From DATBRG01 sp036560445 (GTDB lineage: Bacteria; Pseudomonadota; Gammaproteobacteria; Burkholderiales; Methylophilaceae), in assembly GCA_036560445.1 (NCBI GenBank), contig DATBRG010000012.1, forward strand, positions 44,310 through 108,309: DNA of 64,000 nt. The letters run 5' to 3'. Position numbers and translations under genes: made by a program. Positions 1 through 8,274 of the stretch are shown here, one piece after another. How positions within the stretch are numbered: position 1 is the first letter of the stretch; each line of letters begins with the position of its first letter. The notes beneath the pieces were generated by a model. It saw only the letters and a program-made list of their open reading frames with translations, searched no databases and was not told the origin of the DNA.

Positions 1-125
1 TCAATATCTATCTTATCTTTCAGCAACCTCTTGGGTAACTTTCCCGTCATTCTGCTTAGCAAACGTTCTTTTTGAGGCCCGCTTAACTTTAGAGCCATCT
101 CTATGTATTTTGGATCTGCTTTCAT
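1..125 (-). CDS. Hypothetical protein, 3' part cut by window edge
   Basis: An open frame starts at an ATG at 125 (complement) and runs off the left edge, giving 41 residues beginning MKADPKYIEMALKLSG. A GGGAG ribosome binding site lies 6 bases upstream of the ATG, which supports the start. The visible part is basic, with a run KLPKRLLKDK, and has no signal peptide or membrane segment. I do not recognise the family. It is transcribed away from the metallophosphoesterase gene at 320, so the 194-bp space between them is a divergent promoter region. Confidence 0.6.
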   Translation of the reverse strand, partial: MKADPKYIEMALKLSGPQKERLLSRMTGKLPKRLLKDKIDI

Positions 126-238
126 TTACCGCTCCCAATTCCAATTTGTAGTTATCAAGTATCCATATGCCTATGACAGTGTCACGTCATTCTCCTAGAT
201 AAAGACAGACAACTCAAATTAATATAATAATCATATAT

Positions 239-260
239 TTGTAACATTATTGTCATAAAT
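239..260 (+). promoter_or_regulatory. Pho-box-like direct repeat upstream of the phosphoesterase gene
   Basis: Two 11-bp units, TTGTAACATTA and TTGTCATAAAT, sit head to tail. The second matches 10 of 11 positions of the enterobacterial half-site CTGTCATAAAT; the first is weak at about 5 of 11. The site is about 60 bp before the start of an exported phosphoesterase, the kind of gene PhoB controls. This is inference only, and by itself the match could be chance. Confidence 0.3.
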
Positions 261-319
261 AATTGGTACCTAGTTAGGCTGGTTTTTTGATAAAGAAGTG
301 ACTTAAAAGAAAGGCTATC

Positions 320-1471
320 GTGGCAGCAGGGATTAAGCGATTCGTTAATTTTTTTGTAATAGGCCTTGGTTTATTTTTCTGGATGACTACTTACGCCCAA
401 GAAATATCGGGAGAGTCCTCCTGGAAGTTTGCTGTTTCCGGTGATTCGAGAAATTGCGGGGATGTCGTGATGCCGGCAATTGCAAGCAGTGTGCTAAAGC
501 ATCAGGTTGATTTCTACTGGCATATGGGCGATTTTCGTAAAATGTCGGATATTGATGAGGATATGTCCATCAGGTATGGCAGCCAGTTCACCATTGATGA
601 CTACCGTCGTGCCGCTTGGGGAGACTTCATTGTCCATCAGATTGCCCCTTTCGGCGCCCTGCCGGTATACCTTGGAATCGGCAATCATGAACTTGCTGGA
701 GGCAAAACCAAGGACGACTACATTAAACAATTCGGCTATTGGATCGACACCCCTGAGTTACATAATCAGAGAAATACTGACTCCGTTAAAGCAGATTCAC
801 TAAGCTATTTCCATTGGCAAAAGCAGCATGTGGATTTCATCTCGCTGGACAACGCAGACGAAGATGGTTTCAGTTCAGCCCAGTTGCAATGGTTGGAAGG
901 TGTATTGGAAAAAGATAAAGACAATTCTGATATTTATACGATTGTTGTTGGAATGCACAGAGCCCTCCCTAATAGCTTTGCTTGTGGGCACAGTATGAAC
1001 GGCGATATAGATACGCCTTCTGATATAGCAATTAAGAGTCTTGATAGTGGACGACGTGCTTACCAAGATATCCTGAATTGGCAAAGAAAAACCGGCAAGC
1101 ATATATACGTCTTGGCGAGCCACTCACATTTCTTCATGGAACGGATTTTCGAGACCCCTTTCTGGAAGAATACTGCCATGAAAGATCGCGGAGTTCTTCC
1201 TGGCTGGATAGTGGGCACTGCTGGGGCACAAAGGTATCCGCTGCCTGAAGGCATCCCGCAGGATATTCATGCTGAGACTCTTGTCTCTGGATATTTGCTA
1301 GGCACCGTTGAGCCTAATGGGGAGATTAGGTTTGAGTTTCAAAAAGTTGATGAAAATGACGTTCCGGCTTCTGTACGAGACGAATTTGATAACAAATTCA
1401 TAAGAGCATGTTTCACCGAAAACAAGTCACTCAAGCGCAAACCTGCCCCAGCCTCCTGCTTTGAAAAATAA
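320..1471 (+). CDS. Exported metallophosphoesterase (calcineurin-like)
   Basis: The 383-residue product has an N-terminal hydrophobic signal (about residues 8-26, ending TTYAQ), so it is probably periplasmic or secreted. It carries the metal-binding blocks of the calcineurin-like phosphoesterase fold in order: GDSRNCGD (41-48), GDFR (70-73), GNHE (121-124), MH (212-213) and SHSH (267-270). These bind a di-metal centre that hydrolyses phosphomonoesters or phosphodiesters; the substrate cannot be told from sequence. The first block is GDSR rather than the commoner GDxH, so one metal ligand may differ. The start is GTG behind an AAAGG-type site. The gene stands alone, and a Pho-box-like repeat upstream suggests phosphate control. 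Confidence 0.8.
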   Translation: MAAGIKRFVNFFVIGLGLFFWMTTYAQEISGESSWKFAVSGDSRNCGDVVMPAIASSVLKHQVDFYWHMGDFRKMSDIDEDMSIRYGSQFTIDDYRRAAWGDFIVHQIAPFGALPVYLGIGNHELAGGKTKDDYIKQFGYWIDTPELHNQRNTDSVKADSLSYFHWQKQHVDFISLDNADEDGFSSAQLQWLEGVLEKDKDNSDIYTIVVGMHRALPNSFACGHSMNGDIDTPSDIAIKSLDSGRRAYQDILNWQRKTGKHIYVLASHSHFFMERIFETPFWKNTAMKDRGVLPGWIVGTAGAQRYPLPEGIPQDIHAETLVSGYLLGTVEPNGEIRFEFQKVDENDVPASVRDEFDNKFIRACFTENKSLKRKPAPASCFEK

Positions 1472-1575
1472 AAAGGCATCATTCTAGAATTTCTGGAAGT
1501 GTCTTTGAGCATACTTAAAGCAATATCAGCTTTGAATCGCATATTAACCGCCACAGTTACAAAACAATTACATCT

Positions 1576-1609
1576 TTGACATCATAAAGACATATGTCAT
1601 ATCTATACT
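1576..1609 (+). promoter_or_regulatory. Putative promoter with 11-bp spaced GACAT repeats
   Basis: A perfect TTGACA (1576-1581) is followed 17 bp later by ATATCT. The same stretch holds two GACAT units starting at 1578 and 1589, exactly 11 bp apart, and a GACATATGTC palindrome (1589-1598). It lies about 90 bp before the gene at 1698. It may be a plain sigma-70 promoter or a Pho-type operator; sequence alone does not decide. Confidence 0.35.
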
Positions 1610-1697
1610 TTCTTTACCTAAGCGTGATTGATAACAAACCCACAAGGTAGCCACTCGTCAGCGTCTAAGGACTTTTTACCCTAAAGGAGCAATAAAA

Positions 1698-2078
1698 ATG
1701 AAACGAACCACCCTTCTTGCAGCACTATCAATCACGTTTGCCGTAAATGCTGTTGCCGCTGAACCAATCGTAACCACTGACAGCCAGTCACTCAATAAAG
1801 TCCTTGTTGTTGCTGTTACGGAACCAGGTGTAGTGGCCTCCGATACTGCATGGCTACTGTCGAATCAAGCCTTAGATGGCCGCGAGATTCCTATCCTGAT
1901 GGTACTGAAGCCAGAGACTCGCGTCAGCACCCTTAACAGTCTAAAACTGACGGCTAGTGATCTGCCAGCCCTTATTTTTCTGGATTCCAATGGCAATGAG
2001 CTTGGCCGAGTCGTTGGCGCCGCACCCGCGGTAAAGGTGTTCGAGAAAAATAACCTGAAAACTGTCTCAATGAACTGA
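1698..2078 (+). CDS. Small exported protein with thioredoxin-like C-terminal half
   Basis: The 126-residue product begins with a clear signal peptide (KRTT, a hydrophobic stretch, cleavage near AVAAEP at 18-23). The mature part contains PALIFLDSNGNELGRVVG, which reads like the beta-beta turn and strand of thioredoxin-fold proteins, but there is no CxxC and no cysteine at all. A redox role is therefore unlikely, and a structural or binding role is more plausible. A GGAGC ribosome site precedes the ATG. The gene is monocistronic, with its own candidate promoter upstream and a strong terminator downstream. I cannot assign a function. Confidence 0.7.
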   Translation: MKRTTLLAALSITFAVNAVAAEPIVTTDSQSLNKVLVVAVTEPGVVASDTAWLLSNQALDGREIPILMVLKPETRVSTLNSLKLTASDLPALIFLDSNGNELGRVVGAAPAVKVFEKNNLKTVSMN

Positions 2079-2101
2079 TTTTTATAGTTGGTCAGGATGT
2101 T

Positions 2102-2129
2102 AAAAAAGCGCAGGCAACTGCGCTTTTTT
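2102..2129 (+). terminator. Intrinsic terminator between convergent genes
   Basis: A perfect 12-bp inverted repeat, AAAAAAGCGCAG and CTGCGCTTTTTT, surrounds a 4-base loop (GCAA). The GC-rich core flanked by an A-run and a T-run makes it functional in both directions. It serves the small exported gene on the plus strand and probably also thiO, whose stop codon is about 70 bp away on the minus strand. Confidence 0.85.
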
Positions 2130-2199
2130 GTTGGCTCAATAAGGCTGCACTTGCAATACTTATATATAAACTCTTCAGGGCCAGAAGTAATCCCAGCAG

Positions 2200-3282
2200 C
2201 TACCTCATCGCGAAAGGTGTCGCGTCCAGGAATGGCTGCTCCCCACAAACCAGGGCAGCTATCATTTTTGCACTGGCAGGTGCCATAGTCGTACCGTAGC
2301 GAAAATGGCCGGTATTTAGAAATAGGTTTCGCACTTCCGGATGAGCGGAGATGGTTGGCAAATTTTCCGGGGTGCCAGGCCTCAACCCGCTCCAGTGCTT
2401 GAGTATAGGCATATGCTTGAGCGCAGGGATAATTGCTTCAGCTTTTGCAGCTAATTCAATTCTGACGCTTTCGGTGGTGCCTGGGTCGAAGCCCACATCT
2501 TCTAGTGTGCTACCAGCGAGCAACAGGCCGTCCTTGCGCGGCACCATGTAAAAACCTTCGCGGTAGACCATGTGAGCCAACGCTTCGGCAGGTTGGTTAT
2601 AAAGCAGAATCTGCCCGCGCATAGGCTTGATATTGAGTTTCATGGCATTGGCTTTTAAGAGCTCAAAACTCCAGGCCCCTGAAGTCACGACAAATTTTTC
2701 CGCCACCAGCTTTGCCCCGCTAACCGTCTCCCAAGCATCAAGGCAATCAATCTCCGGTAGAGGTTTTAATTCGGTGCGCTCCAGTAATTCGACACCTTTC
2801 AATTGCAAAGCCTTGCGCAAAGCTTTAAGTAAATGCGGTGGGCGTACCTGGCCGACTGTAGGTAACCAGAGGCCATCGCCGTGGCTCAAAGACTGCAACT
2901 TGAATTGAGAAGCCGGGAAATTCTCAGCCGGAATATCATACGCAGCACACCAGGAAAGCGCCGTTTCACGGTCAAATTTGGGTAGCAATAACATGCCGCT
3001 TTGTTGGTACTCGGAATCAATACCGGTTTCAGTAAGCAAGCGTTCGCATAGTGTTGGATAAAGACCAGCACCAACCAAACTGAGCTTATTGACCGATTCA
3101 GCATACATCCAGGGCAACAACGGGAAAAGAATGCCTGCGCCAGCCCACGAGGCTTCACCGGAATTCTGGCTCGCAATCTCCCCGCGCTCCACCACAGTAA
3201 CGCTGCAGCCACGCGCGGCTAACTCCAACGCGGTAAGACAGCCTACTACACCGCCACCGGCAACCAATACGCGCGTACTCAT
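2200..3282 (-). CDS. thiO: Glycine oxidase / FAD-dependent amine oxidase ThiO
   Basis: A 360-residue DAO-family flavoprotein. The N-terminal dinucleotide-binding glycine motif GGGVVG is at residues 9-14, followed by the ThiO-typical segment GEASWAGAGILFPLLPW, and GLRPGTPENLPTIS near the C-terminus closes the FAD site. ThiO oxidises glycine to iminoglycine for the thiazole moiety of thiamine; no other thiamine gene is nearby. The start overlaps the stop of the antiporter gene by 4 bases, so the two are probably co-transcribed. A related D-amino-acid dehydrogenase cannot be excluded, but length and motifs fit ThiO best. Confidence 0.8.
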   Translation of the reverse strand: MSTRVLVAGGGVVGCLTALELAARGCSVTVVERGEIASQNSGEASWAGAGILFPLLPWMYAESVNKLSLVGAGLYPTLCERLLTETGIDSEYQQSGMLLLPKFDRETALSWCAAYDIPAENFPASQFKLQSLSHGDGLWLPTVGQVRPPHLLKALRKALQLKGVELLERTELKPLPEIDCLDAWETVSGAKLVAEKFVVTSGAWSFELLKANAMKLNIKPMRGQILLYNQPAEALAHMVYREGFYMVPRKDGLLLAGSTLEDVGFDPGTTESVRIELAAKAEAIIPALKHMPILKHWSGLRPGTPENLPTISAHPEVRNLFLNTGHFRYGTTMAPASAKMIAALVCGEQPFLDATPFAMR

Positions 3283-5252
3283 CGGCCAGTCAGCATAATT
3301 CTTTCAGCGATAGTCAGGTCTTCCGGCTTGCCCAGCAAGACCACCACATCACCTTCTGCAAAATTGGATTGCGGCTCGGCATCATAAGGTTTGAATGTAT
3401 TACGCCGTATGGTTTTCACCTCTACGTTATAGCCTTCCAAGCCAATATCTATGACACGCTTGCCAACACAAAATGCTTTCTGCGGAATCGCCAGTGAATG
3501 CAGGCGTGGCTGGTTTCTCTCCAGCGCTTCCTGCTCGACATCGGAAACCCCGTGGAAGAAACCACGGAACATCTTGTAGCGCTCTTCGCGAAAGCGACGT
3601 ATGCGCTTTACCACCCGATGCAGCGGTACATCCAGCAAGACCAGCGCATGCGATGCCAGCATCAGGCTACCCTCCAGCACCTCCGGCACCACTTCGGTGG
3701 CCCCCGCTGCGCGCAGGGTTTCCATATTGGCATCATCCACGGTACGGACGACGACTGGTAGTTGCGGATAATTTTCTTGCACTACATGCAATATCTTCAT
3801 GGTCGAAGCTTCGTCGTTATAACTGATGATCAAAGCCTTGGCTCGCTCTATACCTGCCGCGCGCAGCACGATGCGTTTGCCGGCATCTCCGTACATAACG
3901 TTTTCGCCAGCAGAGGCGGCTTCCTGCACACGTGTAGGATCGATATCCAGCGCAATATAGGGTATGTTTTCTTCTGCCAGGAAACGCGCAAGATATTGCC
4001 CACTACGCCCAAAACCGCAGATGATGACATGGTCTGAAAGTTGTCTGCCGATCTGCTCTATGCCTTCAATCTGATTCCTGCGGTTACGCGTGTAGCTGCG
4101 TGCAAAAAACTCGGCGATCTGTAAGTTACGCTGAATGATAAAGGGCGCAGCCACCATCGAAAGTAGTGATGCGGCCAGCACCAGTTGCAAGGTCTGGCCG
4201 CTGATTAAGCCATTCTCCAGCCCCAGTGCAAGCAGCACAAAACTGAATTCGCCTGCTTGTGCCAGCGTGACTCCGGCTCGCACCGCCACACCTGGCTCGT
4301 AGCCAAAAACACGACTTAAGACTGCCACCACCAACGTCTTGAAAACTATCAGTGCGACCAGCAACAACAGGACCAAGCCGATATTGGAAGCCAGTTGCTG
4401 CACATCCAGCAGCATGCCGACAGTGACGAAAAACAGGCCCAGCAGAATGTCACGGAAAGAAGCAATGTCAGATTCAACTTGGTAGCGATACCGTGTTTCC
4501 GAAATCAGCATACCGGCGATAAAAGCTCCAAGCGCATAAGACAAGCCAGCCATCTTGGTGACATAGGCCAGCATCAGGGTCACCATCAACACATTCATCA
4601 CAAACAGTTCTCGCGAACGCTGGCGAGCCACGAGGCTGAACCAGCGGTTCATGACCGATTTGCCAAAGATGAACAGCAGGCTAAGCAAAGCCGCCGCCTT
4701 AAAGGAAGCAATAACGAGCGTGTGCACCAAGTTACCGCCCTCTCCCGACAACGCAGGAATCAATACCAGCAAAGGCACGACAGCGATATCCTGAAACAGC
4801 AGTACACCAATGGCCAGGCGACCATGACGCGCATTGATATCAAGCCGCTCGACCAGCATCTTGGAAACAATAGCGGTGGAAGACATGGTAAAAGCGCCCC
4901 CTATGACCAGCGCAGCCGGCCAGCTCAAGCCAAGCGCCAGGCAAACTGCCATCGTCACGATCATGGTGATGGCGACTTGGGCGCCACCAAGCCCCAAAAC
5001 TATGCGGCGCATGGAATATAACTGTGCCAGGCTGAATTCCAGGCCAATACTGAACATCAGGAACACCACACCAAATTCGGCCAACTCCCGATTAGCATCA
5101 GTGTCGGGCAATATACCGAAAGTCTGAGGCCCCAAGGCAAGACCAACCGCGAAATAAGCTAGCATAGGCGGCAGGCGCAACACGCGAAACAATGCCACAG
5201 CCAGTACCGAGCTGGTGAGCAGCATTAAAATGGTAGGTAAAGTTTCGTGCAT
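3279..5252 (-). CDS. CPA2 cation:proton antiporter with TrkA-N/TrkA-C domains (Kef/YbaL type)
   Basis: The 657-residue inner-membrane protein has about 12 hydrophobic segments over residues 5-375, including FQDIAVVP (153-160), the Na+/H+ exchanger signature of CPA2 transporters. A cytosolic RCK/TrkA-N nucleotide-binding domain follows, with GFGRSGQ at 413-419, and then a TrkA-C domain near 580-657. Family members exchange K+ or Na+ for H+ and are gated by NAD(H) or glutathione adducts. Length and layout match YbaL/KefB proteins. It is first in a two-gene unit with thiO and is divergent from kdsD; a short hairpin lies in the shared upstream region. Confidence 0.88.
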   Translation of the reverse strand: MHETLPTILMLLTSSVLAVALFRVLRLPPMLAYFAVGLALGPQTFGILPDTDANRELAEFGVVFLMFSIGLEFSLAQLYSMRRIVLGLGGAQVAITMIVTMAVCLALGLSWPAALVIGGAFTMSSTAIVSKMLVERLDINARHGRLAIGVLLFQDIAVVPLLVLIPALSGEGGNLVHTLVIASFKAAALLSLLFIFGKSVMNRWFSLVARQRSRELFVMNVLMVTLMLAYVTKMAGLSYALGAFIAGMLISETRYRYQVESDIASFRDILLGLFFVTVGMLLDVQQLASNIGLVLLLLVALIVFKTLVVAVLSRVFGYEPGVAVRAGVTLAQAGEFSFVLLALGLENGLISGQTLQLVLAASLLSMVAAPFIIQRNLQIAEFFARSYTRNRRNQIEGIEQIGRQLSDHVIICGFGRSGQYLARFLAEENIPYIALDIDPTRVQEAASAGENVMYGDAGKRIVLRAAGIERAKALIISYNDEASTMKILHVVQENYPQLPVVVRTVDDANMETLRAAGATEVVPEVLEGSLMLASHALVLLDVPLHRVVKRIRRFREERYKMFRGFFHGVSDVEQEALERNQPRLHSLAIPQKAFCVGKRVIDIGLEGYNVEVKTIRRNTFKPYDAEPQSNFAEGDVVVLLGKPEDLTIAERIMLTGR

Positions 5253-5287
5253 GACTGAGTCCGAGTTTTTTATTAGGCAAAATTTAT

Positions 5288-5309
5288 GCCGACTTTAACA
5301 AAAGTCGGC
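5288..5309. repeat. 9-bp inverted repeat in divergent promoter region
   Basis: GCCGACTTT and AAAGTCGGC flank a 4-base loop (AACA). It sits between the divergently transcribed antiporter and kdsD genes, 36 bp before the antiporter start. There is no T-run on the plus strand, so it is more likely an operator or a leader hairpin than a terminator. Confidence 0.5.
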
Positions 5310-5365
5310 GATATTTGCTGTTCCGTCCTTTATTCGCAGGCCATTCCCTTTTATACTGGACACGT

Positions 5366-6364
5366 ATGGGAACATCCAAATTAGAAAAATCCAGCCATGC
5401 CAAAATGCCGCTGGAACTTGCCCGAGAAGTATTGCTGATCGAAGCACGCGCGGTCGAGGCACTAGCTCAACGCCTGGATGATAGCTTCAGTCGTGCCGTT
5501 ACGCTCATTTTACAATGTCGTGGACGTGTTGTGGTGAGTGGTATGGGGAAATCCGGCCATATCGGCAGCAAAATCGCGGCTACGCTTGCCAGTACTGGCA
5601 CCCCGGCTTTTTTCATGCACCCAGCGGAAGCCAGCCATGGCGATCTTGGCATGATTACCAAAGACGATGTGGTGATTGCACTATCAAACTCAGGTGAGAG
5701 CGATGAGCTTCTGGCTATCCTGCCGTTGCTTAAGCGCATGGATGCCAAACTCATCAGCCTGACCGGTAATCCAAAATCGACACTAGCACGGCTATCTGAC
5801 GTGCATCTGGATGCGCATGTCGAACAAGAGGCCTGCCCGTTGGGGCTTTCTCCAACAGCCAGCACCACAGCCACCTTGGCACTAGGCGATGCGCTGGCAG
5901 TGACGGTGCTGGACCAACGCGGTTTCTCCACCGAAGATTTCGCGCGCTCCCACCCTGGTGGTGCGCTTGGTCGGCGCTTATTGATACATGTGCGCGACAT
6001 CATGCGCACAGACCAAGACATCCCGAGCGTAAGTAGGGACGCCTCGCTTTCTGCGGGTTTGCTGGAGATTTCACGCAAAGGCCTTGGTATGACAGCCGTT
6101 ACAGATGCAGCCGGTAAAGCCGTAGGCATCTTTACCGATGGCGACCTGCGCCGCGCTTTTGAACACGGCATCAAGGCTACAGGAACACGCATGCAGGATG
6201 TCATGCATACCAATCCCTTGAGCATAGGCCCCGACCAACTGGCCGTAGACGCAGTAGAACTCATGGAAAAACATAAAATTAACGCCCTGTTGGTGGTTGA
6301 CCCTCAGGGCAATCTGGTCGGCGCACTGAATATGCACGACCTATTGATAGCAAAGGTGGTTTGA
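5366..6364 (+). CDS. kdsD: Arabinose-5-phosphate isomerase KdsD (KpsF/GutQ)
   Basis: The 332-residue product has an N-terminal SIS sugar-isomerase domain (VVVSGMGKSGHIG, then SNSGES) and a C-terminal pair of CBS domains. It converts ribulose-5-phosphate to arabinose-5-phosphate, the first committed step to Kdo of LPS. I chose the ATG at 5366 over an in-frame TTG at 5315 because the resulting N-terminus (52 residues before GRVVVSG) matches the family length. No good ribosome site precedes either, so the start is somewhat uncertain. The stop codon abuts kdsC directly, and it opens the LPS gene cluster. Confidence 0.92.
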   Translation: MGTSKLEKSSHAKMPLELAREVLLIEARAVEALAQRLDDSFSRAVTLILQCRGRVVVSGMGKSGHIGSKIAATLASTGTPAFFMHPAEASHGDLGMITKDDVVIALSNSGESDELLAILPLLKRMDAKLISLTGNPKSTLARLSDVHLDAHVEQEACPLGLSPTASTTATLALGDALAVTVLDQRGFSTEDFARSHPGGALGRRLLIHVRDIMRTDQDIPSVSRDASLSAGLLEISRKGLGMTAVTDAAGKAVGIFTDGDLRRAFEHGIKATGTRMQDVMHTNPLSIGPDQLAVDAVELMEKHKINALLVVDPQGNLVGALNMHDLLIAKVV

Positions 6365-6889
6365 ATGACTCCGGTAGAAGAACGTGCAAAACGCATCAAG
6401 GTAGTGGCGTTTGATGTGGATGGTGTGATGACCAATGGCGGCTTGATGCTGGGCGACGATGGCCTGGAATATAAATCCTTCCATTCGCTGGATGGCCTCG
6501 GCATGAAAATGCTCAAGGCAACTGGCATACAGATGGCAATTATCACCGCTCGCAGCTCCAACGTGGTCAATGAACGTGCGAAGAACACTGGCATTGCGCA
6601 CGTTTACCAAGGTGCAGAAAACAAATACGTGGCATTTCAGCAGCTGATTCAGGATTTGGGTGTCACTGCCGAAGAGTGCGCCTTCATGGGGGATGACGTG
6701 GTAGATTTACCGCCCATGCGCCGCAGTGGTTTTGCGGTCACCGTGCCGCACGCCATGCCCCTGGTAAAGCAATATGCACATTACATCACAGAGCGTCAGG
6801 CCGGCTTTGGTGCAGTCCGCGAGCTGTGTGAACTCATCATGAAGGCGCAGGGCACCTTTGATGGGCAAATGGCGCAATTCCTGAAGTAA
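6365..6889 (+). CDS. kdsC: 3-deoxy-D-manno-octulosonate 8-phosphate phosphatase KdsC
   Basis: A 174-residue HAD-superfamily phosphatase of the small C0 type. Motif I is DVDGVMTNG (from residue 17), motif II is IITARSS, and motif III/IV is FMGDDVVDLP. It removes phosphate from Kdo-8-phosphate to release Kdo for lipid A glycosylation. Length is typical of the family. The ATG follows the kdsD stop without a gap, so translation is coupled; lptC follows after 7 bases. Confidence 0.93.
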   Translation: MTPVEERAKRIKVVAFDVDGVMTNGGLMLGDDGLEYKSFHSLDGLGMKMLKATGIQMAIITARSSNVVNERAKNTGIAHVYQGAENKYVAFQQLIQDLGVTAEECAFMGDDVVDLPPMRRSGFAVTVPHAMPLVKQYAHYITERQAGFGAVRELCELIMKAQGTFDGQMAQFLK

Positions 6890-6896
6890 TCTATCA

Positions 6897-7694
6897 ATGT
6901 ATGGTCGCCCTACGATTCTGTTTCCATTGGCTTTGCTTGCATTGCTGGCTTTCCTCACGTTGTGGATTGACCGCACGGTACAAGCACCTAGCCTCAAACA
7001 CGCTAACAACAACCGGCATGATCCAGACTATATCTTGAATAATTTCGTCACTAGTAGAACTGATATCAATGGCAGCCTGCACTACATGCTGGCAGCAGTA
7101 GAAATGAAACATTTTGCCGATGACGACAGTACCGAGCTGGTCAGGCCCCGGTTCACGCAATACTCCCCTGACAAGCCCTATACCCAGGTTCAGGCGCAGC
7201 GCGGCCTGGTGTCCAGCGATGGCCAGAATGTGCAATTTATGGATAATGTGAAAGTGTTTCGCCAAGCTTCCGAAGACAAGGGCGAGATGACGGTACTGAC
7301 CGAATATCTGAACGTCACTCCTGATAAGGATCTGGCGACGACAGACAAGCCAGTGACTATATTACAAGCCCCACAAACCGAGATCCATGCAGTCGGGATG
7401 ATTTTTGACAAGAAGCAGCAAACCGTACAACTGCTAAAAAACGTACATGTACACTATGTGAAGCCGGACCTGCCGCCACCTGCAGCAACGAAAAATACGA
7501 CGCCACCGAAAGCAGCCGCTAAAAACCAGAGCCGCCTGACACCTGTCGACAAAACATCTTTAACGCAAAACCCGAACAAGAAACCGCAAACCAAAACAAC
7601 TGCCCGTAATAGCGCCACCAGCAAAACCGATGCCAAAAGCAAGGCAGCAACCAACGATACCCGAATTCGGAGACATTATGAGCAAACGCACTAG
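6897..7694 (+). CDS. lptC: LPS export ABC transporter periplasmic protein LptC, with long C-terminal tail
   Basis: LptC is the bitopic membrane component that passes LPS from LptBFG to LptA. This protein has one N-terminal transmembrane helix (about residues 5-24), then a beta-jellyroll periplasmic domain to about residue 185 (SDGQNVQFMDNVKVFR, VGMIFDKKQQTVQLLKNVHVHY). At 265 residues it is longer than the usual ~190. The extra 75 residues are a low-complexity tail rich in Lys, Thr, Ala, Asn and Pro. The 3' end overlaps the lptA start by 17 bases. Assignment rests on fold pattern and position between kdsC and lptA. Confidence 0.88.
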   Translation: MYGRPTILFPLALLALLAFLTLWIDRTVQAPSLKHANNNRHDPDYILNNFVTSRTDINGSLHYMLAAVEMKHFADDDSTELVRPRFTQYSPDKPYTQVQAQRGLVSSDGQNVQFMDNVKVFRQASEDKGEMTVLTEYLNVTPDKDLATTDKPVTILQAPQTEIHAVGMIFDKKQQTVQLLKNVHVHYVKPDLPPPAATKNTTPPKAAAKNQSRLTPVDKTSLTQNPNKKPQTKTTARNSATSKTDAKSKAATNDTRIRRHYEQTH

Positions 7695-8235
7695 CCTACT
7701 GCTAATCACGCTGATGCTGCTGGCCTTCAGCGCACGCGCTGAGAAAGCCGACCGCGACAAACCCATAGATCTGGAAGCAGATACCGTGACGGTAAATGAT
7801 GCCAAAAAGATCAGCATCTACACAGGTAATGTCATATTGACTCAGGGCACCCTAGTCATTCATGGCGATAAGCTGATCATTCGTGAAGATAAGGATGGCT
7901 TCCAGCACAGCACATCCACCGGCAACCCGACCACCTTCAAACAAAAACGCGAAGGCAAGGATGAGTATATGGAAGGCAGCGCCCAGCGCATTGAATATGA
8001 CGCCCGCCTGGATAAAGTGCAGCTTTACACCAAAGCCTGGGTCAAACGTGCCGATGATGTCGTCAACGGTGATTACATCATGTATGACGCCAATTCCGAA
8101 TATGCCGAGGTGCTCAGTGGTGGGCCACAGTCTGCGACTGCAGCCACGCCTAATGGCCGGGTGCGCGCCGTGATCCAACCCAAGAAGAAGCCTGCTGCTG
8201 GCACTGGTGACGCCAGTACCCCGGCTGCTCAATAA
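7678..8235 (+). CDS. lptA: LPS transport periplasmic protein LptA
   Basis: The 185-residue product has a signal peptide (MSKRTSLLLITLMLLAFSARA) and an OstA-like beta-jellyroll core (DKPIDLEADTVTVNDAKK, YTGNVILTQGTLVIHGDKL). LptA forms the periplasmic bridge that carries LPS to the outer-membrane LptDE complex. I use the ATG at 7678, which gives the signal peptide at residue 1; an upstream in-frame start at 7630 lies inside lptC and would put 16 residues before it. The C-terminus is a short Lys/Ala/Pro tail. It lies between lptC and lptB. Confidence 0.92.
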   Translation: MSKRTSLLLITLMLLAFSARAEKADRDKPIDLEADTVTVNDAKKISIYTGNVILTQGTLVIHGDKLIIREDKDGFQHSTSTGNPTTFKQKREGKDEYMEGSAQRIEYDARLDKVQLYTKAWVKRADDVVNGDYIMYDANSEYAEVLSGGPQSATAATPNGRVRAVIQPKKKPAAGTGDASTPAAQ

Positions 8236-8274
8236 AAACCCCTATACCCTATATATTTAAGAATTGCCGTAACC

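Noticed and set aside
4395..5021. 208-codon plus-strand frame inside the Kef-type antiporter gene
   Set aside because: Gln/His-rich antisense translation with no family resemblance.
5467..6264. 265-codon minus-strand frame inside kdsD
   Set aside because: Antisense shadow of a well-conserved gene, Ser/Arg-rich with no motif.
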